Assembly (NCBI GenBank): GCA_016490735.1
Contig: JAEMWC010001191.1
Location: 136,001-200,000, forward strand
Length of the DNA: 64,000 bases
From: Pachyseris speciosa
Taxonomy: Eukaryota; Cnidaria; Anthozoa; Scleractinia; Pachyseridae
Direction of reading: 5' to 3'
Shown here: positions 51,871 to 63,252 of the stretch, piece after piece
Layout: every line of letters starts with the position of its first letter
Numbering within the stretch: the first letter of the stretch is position 1
The notes under the pieces: generated by a model
Databases searched by the model: none
What the model saw: the letters and a program-made list of their open reading frames with translations, nothing else
What the model was told of the DNA's origin: nothing
Position numbers and translations under genes: made by a program

Positions 51871-54440
51871 AACAGAGTAATTATGTATACTGCTGAAATT
51901 TAGTCAGCATTCAAGTTTTAAGGACTTTTTTTACAACTCGTGTCAGCTGAGATTCGGCTAAGAATCGTTAAAACAATAAAACACTAACGAGCTCAAAACT
52001 TGTGATTCCCGAAGAACGTATTATCAGCCCTGAGGAATTGGAAAAGCCAGCTCTCGATAAATCTTGCATGAGCTCCAGAAAATAAACCTTGAACAATACA
52101 AGACTCAAAAATATCGGGAGAAAAACTTGAAAAGAAATAGTCTCTGATATTCCGATGCCAAACGATATAAAATTGGCCCATGCAGGACAGCACATCCAAC
52201 GGTTTCTAGCACTTTTCAACTCTTGCTCTTGCCTGTATATAGTGCTATTAAACGCGTGCCAGTCGTTGGTGAACAAGTTATGAAAATATCTTCCAGTTAA
52301 TAGGTTACAATAGCATCACTAGAGCCTTGAGAAACACTAATAATTTGAGCTTTGAGCCACAATAACAAAAACCAACGAGCACATTGTAGAAAAGCTATAA
52401 GCGCATCGAGATACAACGTTTTGCCAATTTTTAAATGTTGTTACCTTGGTAGTGTTTACATTATCAAACGCATGCCAATCGTTGGTGAACAACTGAAGTT
52501 ATAAAAAAAAATCTTCCACTTAATAGGTTCACTAGAGCCTTGAGAAACACCAATATTTCTAGCTTTAAGCCATGCACAATAACTAATAAACGAGCTCATT
52601 GTAGAAAAGCTATAAGCGTATTGAGATACTGAACGTTTTGCAAATTTAGCAAAAATTCTTAGCAGCAATTTCGTAGCTACCTTAACAAGTTATGTGCGAA
52701 TCGTCGGAATATATGAAAATCATATAAAGATATGATCATTCACATACGTATTCTTAACAAGTTAATTGGAAAAAATTCATAACTTGTTTATTTGTTTGAT
52801 ACCACTATGAAGGTAACAAGATATAAAAATGGGTAGTAATGATCCATCGAAGCGCTGGAAACCGGTGTGAGCCACCGAGGATGGTTTCACTGAATAAATG
52901 AACTCAAATGGTCGAAACATTTCAATGAAGCAAAGGTAATCAGATTCAAATTAATAACATCAGGATAACACGCAGAGTAATAGTAGCATTTATACCATTC
53001 CGACTGATAGGAGGCTTAGAAAAATAAGTTGGTCTTTACTCGGGGCGTCTGCCAAGAAGTTAGTTTAGATCCACAACATTTCAATCTTAAGAAAACATTG
53101 TGATTCTTGGCTAGAATTTGGTGCATCCAATTTCAACTCGTATTTCGATTACCGAACGCAAATGTGAATTAAGAACGAAAAAACAGCTAACAAATTTACA
53201 AAAAAATTGCTTTTAATTCACTGCTCGCCAAAAAAGGAAAACCATTCGGTTCACAAGGTGCCTATCGGTATAATGTTATGTTAAATACATAGAGAACTGG
53301 TGGATGACAGTTTCTTCTACATTGATTTCAGGATATTTGCGCGCAATAAGTATTGAAGTATTATCGTTCTTTCGGGTGCCTCTTCCCCGAGCGGAAGTAT
53401 CCATTCCATGCGATTTTGAGGAAACAAATCTAACATCACAGCCAATCACCTATTCGTTCACATTGGATGTTTGATGAGCCATAGAGAAAAACATAAGGAG
53501 GTAAGTCGCTCTAATTCGGATAAGGTGATAATTGACGTTGACGAAAAGAGAGAAATGAAAGGTGGTTGGTGTGGGGGTGGGGGGGGGGGGGAGTGGGGAG
53601 TAACAGAATTTATAATAAAGGGTTGCACGTGCGCGTGTTTTCAAGTTACACTATTATTTTGTTGTTGTTGTTGATTAACTTTCAAATGTAGAAAAATTGT
53701 GATACACCTCTTCCAACCGACTTCCCTCCTACAATCCACAATTCCCCAAAGAAGAACAAAAGAAAACGTTTTTGCATGGCCAAATTTGTTCCTATCTTTT
53801 CGATAACTAACCTTATGTGTAATTTGGCATCAGAGCAAAAGAAAATTCTTGCGATCTTTGTCAACAAATTGCCATTTAACTTGTTAATTGCTATTACTGA
53901 TCATGAATTTAAAAATGTCGTAAAGAGGAAAATACTGCCTTCTACGGAGTCAGGGCTTGCGCACATCACAGTCAGATTTTTCACTCAGTAACTTTTCATC
54001 GATGAATGGCATCTGCTGAGAAACCAGTCTCAAATGGTCATCTATGACAACCTCTTTAGCAATATTAAGCGGACAATCCAAAACAAATCGATTCCTTTGT
54101 ACATGCTGTTTCAAATTCTCACAAGAAAACTTGTGGTAACAACAAAGGAATAAACAGGTTGTAACCGCTCCTCCCGCGCCATCCCCTCATCTCACGTTGG
54201 AGGTATTGGTTGGCTGGTACGTCGGAAGACCGACTAAGAAACGTTTCAAAAAGAGTTAACAATTCGTTAAGCACAGGCGTAGTTTTAAACTCGTGTATTA
54301 TTGGATGTCTATTGACTTTAATCCCCCTGACCAGAATATAGCTTTCTTGTTAGTTACTAACATCTGAGACTACAATCTCGGACACAATTCTTGAAACGCT
54401 AGCTTCCTATTTTCCCTCCTTTCCTTCAATGTTGAGAGGA
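51871..54440. other. Duplicated noncoding sequence with empty insertion sites
   Basis: Matches unit 1 blocks from 30685 to 39960. The empty sites for MITE, gypsy, TTA-MITE and long-TIR element lie near 52146, 52813, 53361 and 53498. A G-rich run sits at 53575-53600. Confidence 0.7.
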
Positions 54441-54705
54441 GGGGGAGTAGGTTGGGTGAGATGTGGTCGTGAAATATGTGACGTTTTTGTCGAGTGTTAC
54501 AAGTATATTGTGACCGGGGGTCAATTCAACAAAAAAAAGTTACACTTGTAGTTTTCACTCGTGTAATTTACGCGTGTAAGGTCCAACTTGTAAATTCCTG
54601 AATTCAGTAAAATATTTTTCTACACTGGAATTCACACGCGTAGCCCGGGTCACGATACATTTGTAATCTACAACTGTAGTTTTACAGTTGCAACGTAACT
54701 AGAAT

Positions 54706-55640
54706 ATGCTTGTAGACTACAAGAGTAAGTTCCAATTGCACGAGGTTTATTTGAACTCCGCGCCTTCAAAATTTACAGTTACCATGTTGTCTAAACAGCA
54801 GAAACTTATGTTAGCGCAGCTTGTAAGAGACAAAAAGGCAGTAATTATGGCACCGTTCTCAGCAAATGTAAGGAAAAAAAGCAAAATAACAGGCTTTGGA
54901 GACAATTAGGAATCAAATGAATGGTGTTGGAGCAGATGTAGACAGCATTTCAAAGCTGAGAGACGTTACTTGGGCAAATATTCGCCGAGTTACCTTAAAG
55001 AAAGTTAGTGAATCGAAGAGGACGGGTTCGGGTGGTAGTGGACAGCTCACGGAGCTAGACGAGACGGTGCTTGATATACTGGGCCGAGAGAGTGTCAGTG
55101 TAGAGCCCGTTCATGTCCAAGACTCGGATATTGTGTTTGGAGAGGAAGTAATTATTAGCTCTTACATATTTGCTATTCATTCATTCATTCATTCATTCAT
55201 TCATTCATTCATTCATTCATTCAATTTTTTTTATATACATATATATTTCCAAACATGCCACAATAATTCCCGGTTTTGAATTTTTTTAAAAAGATTTTAT
55301 TAACGCAGATGACCCAACTGTTCAGACTGGTAGTGAGACCGAGGAAGTAAAGGAGGTGCACAGGTATGTGAATACCACCAAGTATGGAGCTGTTGAGAAA
55401 AATTTGCATGAACAGGAGCTTGAGCCAAAGAACAACAAGCCAGGGCCGTCAGGATCTTACAAGAGAGCCTCTCGGAAGGCGGTCAGCGCAAAGAAAGGAG
55501 TAACAGATTCAATAGAGGACGATATATTACAGCTTAGAAAGAGGAAATTGGAGCTAGAATGCTCCAAACTAGAATTGGAGATCAAAAGGCTTAGAAAGGG
55601 CATGGACGACCAGTCCAACACCCAAATTCTACAGGTGTAG
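54706..55640 (+). pseudogene. Myb/SANT-like protein of a Harbinger-type transposon
   Basis: A trihelix-like DNA-binding region begins near 54784 (LSKQQKLMLAQLVRDKK) and continues after frame changes around 54890 as MNGVGADVDSISKL and WANIRRVTLKK, then a Gly/Ser linker and LTELDETVLDILG. After a probable intron holding an (attc)n microsatellite (55150-55308), the C-terminal frame (55356-55640) has a basic linker and a coiled coil LRKRKLELECSKLELEIKR. This order fits the Myb-like accessory protein of PIF/Harbinger elements. It is damaged by at least two frame changes. Confidence 0.65.
55177..55222. repeat. (ATTC)n microsatellite
   Basis: About 11 tetranucleotide units, within a presumed intron. 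Confidence 0.95.
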
Positions 55641-55783
55641 CACTACACCTGTAATTACAAGCAGGAGTCTTGTAACAACGACTTGAAACAATGTTTCTTG
55701 AACTCATTTTTGCGTGCGCTTGTAAAAACAATGGTCCAGCTTGTAAACTACAAGTGTAACGTTTTTATTGAATTGACTCCGGG

Positions 55784-56892
55784 ATTGTAGCTATATTGAC
55801 CTACTCAGAAGAAGCTCGTTTTCAATTTAGATATAAGTCTCTGAAATCTACCAACGAAAGAAAAATACTGCTTTAAGTATTTCCATGACCAAATGTTGAT
55901 TAAATATTCCACCTCTGCGATATGACAGGAGTAAGTACCTCGTTCTTTAACAATATTCCACGTCACGTTAAGCTGCATCTATGTTCACGCTTCATTCCGA
56001 ATCAGTCGTTTGATTCAGGGTGTGTTGTGAGACTAGCGAAGAGGGGATGGGAAGCAGAAAAAGGCCGAAAAGGCCATCAAAAGTAACAATTTGTATCAGT
56101 TAAGGGCGGCCAAAGGAATAATTCGACGCTTTACGAAAAAATTCGAAACGGATAACTGCATCCACTTGTATTTAATTTAGTCATATGCTCGTTTGATTCC
56201 CGGGGAAGAGAAGGAAATTATTCGACTGCCGTCATTTTAATTTCCTTTACGGCTTAAAACGATTATAATGCGATAGTAATTTGAGCGTGGTTTTGTGACA
56301 GGTTCATCTCGTAACTTTGTTTGTTCTCAGCAGGTACTGCGGAGTAAATATGGCGACGATGACTTTCAGAAAATCTTTTAAATGCAGCGTTAACAAATAG
56401 GTTTGCATAAAATGCACGTTTACTCGCAACACTGTCGCTAATTTCGAGAACATAGTATTCAAGTGAGCGCGTAGAAGTACTCAAGTTCCCCTGCGTAACG
56501 TTCTATCAAAAATCAAGGGAAAAGAGAACAAACAACCTCAGTTGCATCAGAGCCTTTGCAAACATGCTCAGTATGGGCGTCTTGCCGCTAAGCAATGACC
56601 TTTGACTTCTATCATGCACTTAAACGAGCAAAGAAAACTATAATTCGTTTGATAATTCAAGATCGCCTTTACAGATGTTTATTTTTGTGCGTTAACCTTC
56701 CCTTAAATACAGCCTTTAGGGTGGGCTAAATTTATCTCAAATCGTTTTCGGCACAGATTTGGCAACTAAACTGCTTCATCCCCTACCCCTTTTTTCGCGC
56801 GGGAAAATATTGCAATCGTTGCTGGAATATACGAATTAAAATCAATTTTTTGTGGTGTATATTATCTCACCGTTTTAGCATATACTAAAACA
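55784..56892. other. Noncoding; 56280-56800 is the end of duplication unit 2
   Basis: Holds sequence matching 46130-46427 joined directly to sequence matching 47960-48190, showing the site without the DIRS-like insertion. No gene seen. Confidence 0.65.
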
Positions 56893-56998
56893 ACTATTCA
56901 CCTCAATGTCGGTCGCTAGCGGTGGATATTTACCTCGCCGCTTCGCGGCTCGGTAAATATCCACCACTAGCCACCTCCACTTCGGTGAATAGTTGTTA
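56893..56998. repeat. Foldback hairpin, about 106 bp
   Basis: acaactattcacc and ggtgaatagttgt arms, with an inner ggtggatatttacc and ggtaaatatccacc pair around a short GC loop. Confidence 0.85.
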
Positions 56999-57473
56999 AT
57001 TATCATTCAATACTTTTCTCCCTTCCTTTTCATTGGCCAAGAGCCTACCACGTGACCTTCAAATGACTACTTACAAATAATGGACTGCTCGTGCGCAGCA
57101 CCGTTCAACTGTGATTTTGCTGCAAATAATATTCTGCTCATGCGTACTTGTGTCCACTCGTCCAAGCTCTTCAAATTCAGTGAAAAATCGTTTCACGTTT
57201 TCCGAAAATAATGATGAAAAACAAGCTTTGTGGTCGAATGATAAAATTATTATTGAACCTCGTCCAATAATTGTTAATTATTATTCAACACACTATAACA
57301 ATGTCCAAATATGGTCATAGCGCGCTCAATATTCGTCGCGCGCACTCAACTGATATCCTGCGACATACGTAATTTTCTGTGTCGCGGAGAAAACTGGCGG
57401 ATTTTCCAGCTTTTTTGTAATAAACATGTAGAGAATTGTTAATTGTGCTTTGTCATTAATGTGTTAAATAATA
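56999..57473. other. Noncoding, no gene seen
   Basis: No supported features; contains short repeats of ttaattat. Confidence 0.5.
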
Positions 57474-57590
57474 AAACAATTATCCTGCTCAATCTTGCGG
57501 AATATCGCCTAATTTTAGCCAACTCGGCCTATCGCCTGGTCGGCTAATTATCAGACGATATTCCGCGCGATTTCGCAGGATAATTGTTAA
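57474..57590. repeat. Foldback hairpin, about 117 bp
   Basis: aacaattatcctgc and gcaggataattgtt ends, with inner gcggaatatcg and cgatattccgc blocks. Confidence 0.85.
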
Positions 57591-58448
57591 ATAGCTGTTG
57601 TTCATGTAAGCCATAGGACAGAAAGTGGAACTCCCAACCCCTACCACCCTCCATACAAATTGGGGTAGTTTTGTTAGACGTGTCATTTTAGGCTTAGCCC
57701 GAGGTTATTCCAAAACTGAATGTCTGCAGAATGTTTATAGTATAAACCCGTTCTTAATGATTTGAAATTATGCTAATTGCTCGCGCGTGCTTAGAATTAC
57801 AATAGCCATTATAATTGTAATTACAATTACATCTGTGACGTAATAAGTCAATAAACACACTTTGCTATGCCTGAAGAGCCGCAACAGCGGTGAAACGCGT
57901 AGCCCAAAAGTAAAGTAACAGAAGACTTTCGTTTTTCATTGTTTTTAGTATCTTCATTCGACACAGAAGGTTACAGTTTCTAGATATATATTGGTGAGAT
58001 TCTCGATTCAAATGACCTGTGATCTGAGCCTGAGATTTGATGCGCAGTGCTACTTCCATTGCTAAATGGTAGCAATTTCCCACCATGTTGACTTTCTCTA
58101 TCAAGAGTGACTAATCATGCAAAGCCTTTCAAAGGATTTATTACAGTTCAACGTATGTTTTGTAACTAATTTTATTACAGGCTCTCCTTTGGCTCACTCA
58201 AATGCAGACATAAAGTTCTGGCTCGTGAAGGTAAACTCGGTAAATATTCACCGAATGCTGATGTGTTTTCTCGAATGGGATTACAAATTATTTCTAGAAC
58301 GATTCCTTAGCACAACAGAGAAATGGAAGAAAGAGTGACACACAAAACCAAGATGTCCTGCCACATTTTTGTTTGTTTGATTGTTATTGTTGTTGCTGTT
58401 GTTGTGTTTTTTAGGTATGTGACGAATCTATATGAACAATATCGGCAA
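57591..58448. other. Noncoding, no gene seen
   Basis: Open frames in this stretch show no family features or splice context. Confidence 0.5.
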
Positions 58449-58612
58449 ACCTAAAAACGAAGGAAAACAAGACATATCTCTTGACCCAAACCTGACTTGC
58501 TCTTCACTAATACGGAGAGAAGTAGAAAATACCAAAAAGCGAAGAAAAACAAGATATATCTCTTGACCCAAAACTAAGTAACGAATACGGAGAGAAGGAG
58601 AAAATAGCAAAA
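58449..58612. repeat. Imperfect tandem duplication
   Basis: Two copies of an approximately 85-bp unit containing acaagayatatctcttgaccc and atacggagagaag, with small indels. Confidence 0.75.
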
Positions 58613-58690
58613 AGCGATAACATAATTATGCGGTATGGGAAACGGGTCCTAGATCAGTGTATGTACGGAAACATCGGCTGCAGCTGCTAA

Positions 58691-59487
58691 TTTACCGCAT
58701 TTCCTCAAATAAGCGCACGGGCTGTTATTTAAAATTTCGGCTAAACAGGAGGGGGGTATTCTAAGGACACTTAATCTAGGGTGGAGGCTTAGTAAGTTTT
58801 TCTTTTAACGAACTGTAACTATTTGAATTTTGCACATAAAAGAACTCTGAAGGCACATTGATGTGGAAATGACTGGAAGCGCCTTAACGGAAAATAAACT
58901 GTTTTCCTACATGTACTGATGCCGGTGTAGTGGAACTTTAAACGATTATTCCTTGTATATCCCTACCATTCAAGAAAGGAACGGGGAGGGGAGGAGGCGC
59001 TTATTCGAGAGAAGCGCCTACTTATTATGGAGCTTTAGCAACGAGGACAGCAACGGCAACGAGAACGCCACAAAACAATGGGTTTAATTAGCACAAACAA
59101 TCGCTCTGCACGTGTGTTTTACATTTGGGTACATTTCTTTGCTGTCCTCGGCAAAACAACAACGTGAAATGACCAAATTCTAGGTTTTTTCTTGAACGTG
59201 AGAACATGGCGGTAATTTTTTCTTTCTTTTTCCTTATTTTAACGCCGTTCGTAGTACATGTAATATAGTCCCTGAATAGTTCTCCAGCATTTTCCAAGTT
59301 AAACAAATTGGGATAATCGCGAAGCAGTTAGAAAAAAGAAAAGTTAGATTTTGAAAAAAACGTTTTCGTTGCCGTCGCCGTGGTCGCTGCTAAAGCTCCC
59401 TGATCATTTTGGCCGAGGGAGTAGGGCGCTTATTCGAGGGAGGGTGCTTATTAGAGCGTGGGCGCTTACTCGAGGAAATACGGGATT
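58691..59487. mobile_element. Non-autonomous DNA transposon with 'aagcgc' TIRs
   Basis: Left end ccgcatttcctcaaataagcgc mirrors the right end gcgcttactcgaggaaatacgg. Additional gcgcttattcgag copies occur at about 58998 and 59428. No transposase frame. Confidence 0.7.
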
Positions 59488-59803
59488 TGAAGATTATGAA
59501 CAAAAGCTAATGACCTGTCAAAATATGGGTATAATTTCATTACCAATAAGTCGCCATGACTAGCATCTAAAATTCATGGTATGACAACTCATAACATTCA
59601 ATAAACGACTTTACAAATCGTGCGACTCGAAATTAGTTAATACTGAACCAACTGGAAATTTTCATGAAAGACGGCGAAATACTTGTTGCTAAACAAATTT
59701 ATAAAATGTCCGGAAATGTCCAATGCCGTCTTCATGCATTTCCTCGAGTTCAGTCTCATACAGTCCTTGTCGCTTTGGAGGCGTAAACAGGAGATGCACT
59801 TAC

Positions 59804-59875
59804 AGCCACGCCAGCTCTGTATTGTTATCAAAAACACCTTTGGGTAGCTCCCTCAGCTGGTTGGCAGTCAAGTTC
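59804..59875 (-). CDS. Leucine-rich-repeat exon of a host gene
   Basis: Exactly 72 bases with the same phase, acceptor (GTAG) and donor (GTAAGT-like) arrangement as the exon at 49894-49965, encoding NLTANQLRELPKGVFDNN and a final ELAWL. It lies upstream of the other on the minus strand, so both are probably consecutive or near-consecutive repeats of one LRR ectodomain, about 9.8 kb apart with a transposon-filled intron between. The family cannot be narrowed; LRR receptors and secreted LRR proteins both use such exons. Confidence 0.8.
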
Positions 59876-60888
59876 CTACAAACGAAACGATAATAAATAA
59901 GCTTTAACTTTCTTTGTTTGATGGCACCTTGGTAAATTATTGGCTTGGTAAATCATTAGCAATTTCACAGTCTTTTTTTAAATGACTGCCTATGTGTTAG
60001 CCAGACAATTGTTAATAATCGTACTTCCCGTTGCTGAGTTTACTAAACAAGGAATATAGTATACCATACGTGGTATATCAATCTTAGTTGGCAGAGGATG
60101 ATAACTCTGAATCTCATAGTATTGTTTCTCTTTTATGTGTATTGCTATTGCCGTTTTATTTAATTATACACGACCTGAAATATAGTATCACGAAAGATAA
60201 CTATTGCTTCATGATGTACACTAACAGGGCACCGGCTAACAACTGAACAGCATTTAGGTTGACAGGAAATGTAACCTAGTTCTGCTTTTCTTGTCAGACC
60301 GAACTTTGTATCTCATGACTCCCTGCTTTTTGTCACCCTGAGGTTAGTAAAACAAATTTTTACACGCAAATGACAAGTCAATACAACAAATAATCGCAAT
60401 TTAAGGTGGTCTTATATAATAGAAAATGAACCCGTGACCTCGCGATACCGGTAGTGAGAAATGTTGGCGAGAAACGTGGTCAAGTAAACAATGGTTGTTG
60501 TCTACTGAATTTTAAGTAATAACACAATCGGTGACTCTGTCTCAAATCATTTTTTTAAGCCTAGAGCTCTGGTGACCAAAACGAGAGAACGAAAAGGAAA
60601 CGACAGTTTATATGGAAAACTGGTATTTTGTCTCTAATATCCTACCACTTAAATAGGGTGCCTTTATTTCGTTCTAAATCCTAGAATAAACAGTAAGGAA
60701 AAAAGCGACTTCTTAAATTGACACAGATTTTTACTCCAAAGCGAAACTTAAGACTGGAAACGCACCAACAAAGTAATTTGTTCAGGCCCTAAAATAGTCT
60801 CAAACTGTTTCACGCCTCTCAGTTGTTCTACAAAAAAGCGCCGGAAACTTAAGTAATGTTTCTTCTTGACTAAAAGATTTTATAAGTA
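59876..60888. other. Intronic-type sequence, no gene
   Basis: AT-rich, no element recognised. Confidence 0.5.
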
Positions 60889-60889
60889 A

Positions 60890-60960
60890 AAAACCGAACG
60901 TTTTCCGCACCAAGCTATCTTCAGGATGAAGATAGCTTGGTGCGAAAACGTTCGTTTCTA
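60890..60960. repeat. Long perfect hairpin
   Basis: About 33 bases on each side of a short loop (arms include gcaccaagctatcttca and its complement), with almost no mismatch. It looks like a recent foldback or a compact MITE. Confidence 0.85.
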
Positions 60961-61564
60961 TTATTATTTATTCTTAAAATCTTTTAACCTTGTAAATGTT
61001 AGTCATTTTAAAATTCTAGCGAATATTATTAAGATTTCTTTTTGAGGGAAATAAGAAAAACATGAACATCAAGAAGATAGAAGAACCCAGTAAAGTGCCC
61101 AGAAACGATCAAATGTTAAATATATGTTTTAACACCGAATTCGGTCAATCATCATGAGCCAGACTGTTTGGGACACTTGCGCAAAACAGTAACGCTAAAG
61201 AATAGATCTGGTCACTAACCTCACCTTTCTCTACCCCTCCTAAAATGTAACGTTGATCCACTGAAGCATTTGACGATGTACAATTGTTTCATTGGCTGTC
61301 AACATTCTCCAGTAGGAGGGGGATACAAATACGAACAAACTTATCATGGGAATTGCATATGATAGGTGTATTGTGTTTGCGCATTTAGGACAAGTTTCCT
61401 AGGATTATTTATTATATCTCTCATTTAGTACGCGCGCTAAGATTCGCCAATCTTGCGGGCCGTATTCTACAGTACGGCCCGCTAGACTTCAACAAGGTTT
61501 CTTTCCCGGGTGCCGGATGACCTAAGAGATATAATATATATCTTACAAACCTCGTTTTCTCGGT
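60961..61564. other. Noncoding
   Basis: Contains a GC-rich partial hairpin near 61465-61490 (cgggccgta and tacggcccg). No gene. Confidence 0.5.
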
Positions 61565-61676
61565 TCGTACTGTAAGTTACGGATCCTCGTTTTTCCCGTT
61601 AATTCATGGCCCGCGCGCTTCGCGCTTGAGACATAAATCAACAGGAAAAAACTACGTCGGTAACTTACAGTACGGA
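61565..61676. repeat. Foldback hairpin
   Basis: cgtactgtaagttac and gtaacttacagtacg arms around a GC-rich loop containing gcgcgcttcgcgc. Confidence 0.8.
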
Positions 61677-61857
61677 CCTCGCACTCGTTTAGTAAAAGGT
61701 ATATATTATCCGCTAAATCTTGGTTTACCGATATCAAAGCTTCAGAGGGGATTCCGTAAGCTAAAACAGTTATAAGCCTTTGAAAGATCACGGGTTTTTT
61801 TTTTCTGCTAAGTTAGAAAACAATTCTGTCATACTTTTCCTATATCAAAGCCCAAAG

Positions 61858-61906
61858 CATGGATGGATGGATGGATGGATGGATGGATGGATGGATGGAT
61901 GGATGA
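61858..61906. repeat. (ATGG)n microsatellite
   Basis: About 11 tandem tetranucleotide units. Confidence 0.95.
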
Positions 61907-62211
61907 AAAACTTTATTTTATCACGGTAGTTATTGTTCACAAATTTACAATTCTAGTCCTTCGCAAGAGCCGTGCAACTAGGTAAGAGAGAAAAGGTAAA
62001 ATACATTAATTATTGCTAAAATACAATCAGTGTTTAATTTATACAATATTAAAAAGTGGATGAGGGATGGATCAATGCATGGTTCAATTACGCCTAAAGT
62101 TGCAATTATTTAGTTCCAGTTATTCCAATTCCATCGTTCTTTCGTTCGTTTGGGCGTGCGTTCATGCATGCAGTCTTGGAGCGAGTTTACTGCCGTTATA
62201 TCAATACACCA
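61907..62211. other. Noncoding, no gene seen
   Basis: Nothing recognised apart from short simple repeats. Confidence 0.5.
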
Positions 62212-62370
62212 TTTTGTTAATGATCAGTTCCTGGTGAATTGTAGGCCGATCCAGCCCTTTGTGGGGGCAAACGGCCATTTTACGACGTAACTTGAAATTG
62301 TAATTTTCACCGTTTGCTCCCACAAAGGACTGGATCTACCCAGAATTCACCAGGAACTCATCATTAACAA
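62212..62370. repeat. Foldback MITE, about 158 bp
   Basis: ttgttaatgatcagttcctggtgaatt is mirrored near 62345-62370, with inner ccctttgtggg and cccacaaagg pairs. Confidence 0.8.
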
Positions 62371-63116
62371 AATACTTGACTTCAGGACTCGAGGCTGGTT
62401 GAAGGCGCTTTGAAGAACCCTGCAAAGCTTTACTTCCCATCTTGGACTGGCTTCACTCACTGACCGTGACTGGACACAAACGTAAATAAACGAGGCTTAA
62501 TATTTAGCCCAAGCAACATTCAGGTATCAGGTGCGTTGAATGGTGTCTCCAAAAATAAGTGTCTCGCAAAAACATTTCGGCAAATTTCACGGATCTCGCA
62601 GCTTCCATCGAAATTCTGCGCGAAGCCGTCTCGATGTCTTGACTTCTTAAGCGATCATAAACGATTACGCCGGGTTCGCAAAGAAAAAACTGTGGACTCA
62701 CCGTGACCAATTCAAAAGCTTAAGCTACTTTGGTCACTGCGCACATTTGCTTTTCATCACTTGAGTAATTTAGTTTGCTGACTTATCTCTCTACCCATGT
62801 AATGTACTTTAATATAAAAATGTTTGTAAATAGTTCAAAAAAGAATAAACTAATCTGAAACTGAAACTGTGTCGCAAAGTCACGGATTTACCATCGCCAC
62901 TCTGTGTTTCATGTATATGTGCGAATACGGTAGCTATAGGATAAGTTCAAAGTACATGTAACTGGTACCCAATTAATTGAATTACGACTGAATTTGAATC
63001 AGTCTGCAGGGCCAAAGCAAGGGGAGCCCACCCCCCAGTTTTTTGCCCACCCAAACTTCAAAACACCCATGTGTTATGATCAAAAGTTTAAAATAAAATT
63101 TGAATCTCCCAGGGCT
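62371..63116. other. Noncoding, no gene seen
   Basis: No family-like frame or splice-flanked exon was found. Confidence 0.5.
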
Positions 63117-63252
63117 TTGAAACAATTGCAAGATGTCAATAACTCTTAAAGGAATTATTCCTGATAAACTATAGTATCCATTTCCCCATTGAAACAATTG
63201 CAAGATGTCAATAACTCTTAAAGGAATTATTCCTGATAAACTATAGCATCCA
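63117..63252. repeat. 72-bp tandem duplication
   Basis: The unit starting ttgaaacaattgcaagatg occurs at 63117 and again at 63189 with one visible difference (tagtatcc versus tagcatcc). Confidence 0.9.

Larger units (their letters stand above)
54516..55783. mobile_element. Short DNA transposon carrying only a Myb-like gene
   Basis: TIRs of about 35 bases: GGTCAATTCAACAAAAAA...ACACTTGTAG on the left and its near-complement on the right. Inner acttgta and acgcgtgtaa motifs repeat near both ends. The only coding content is the Myb/SANT-like pseudogene. Target duplication unclear. Confidence 0.75.
48715..56810. repeat. Tandem segmental duplication, unit 2 (compact copy)
   Basis: Holds empty target sites for at least six insertions present in unit 1, retains the LRR exon, and has its own insertions (a foldback at 49011-49571 and a Myb-bearing transposon at 54516-55783). 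It contains an internal tandem repeat near 50-52 kb. Confidence 0.75.

Noticed and set aside
55177..55222. Ile/His/Ser-rich protein segment in the Myb-like frame
   Set aside because: It is a translated (ATTC)n microsatellite in a probable intron.
57865..58104. 79-residue minus-strand frame
   Set aside because: No recognised features, promoter or splice sites.
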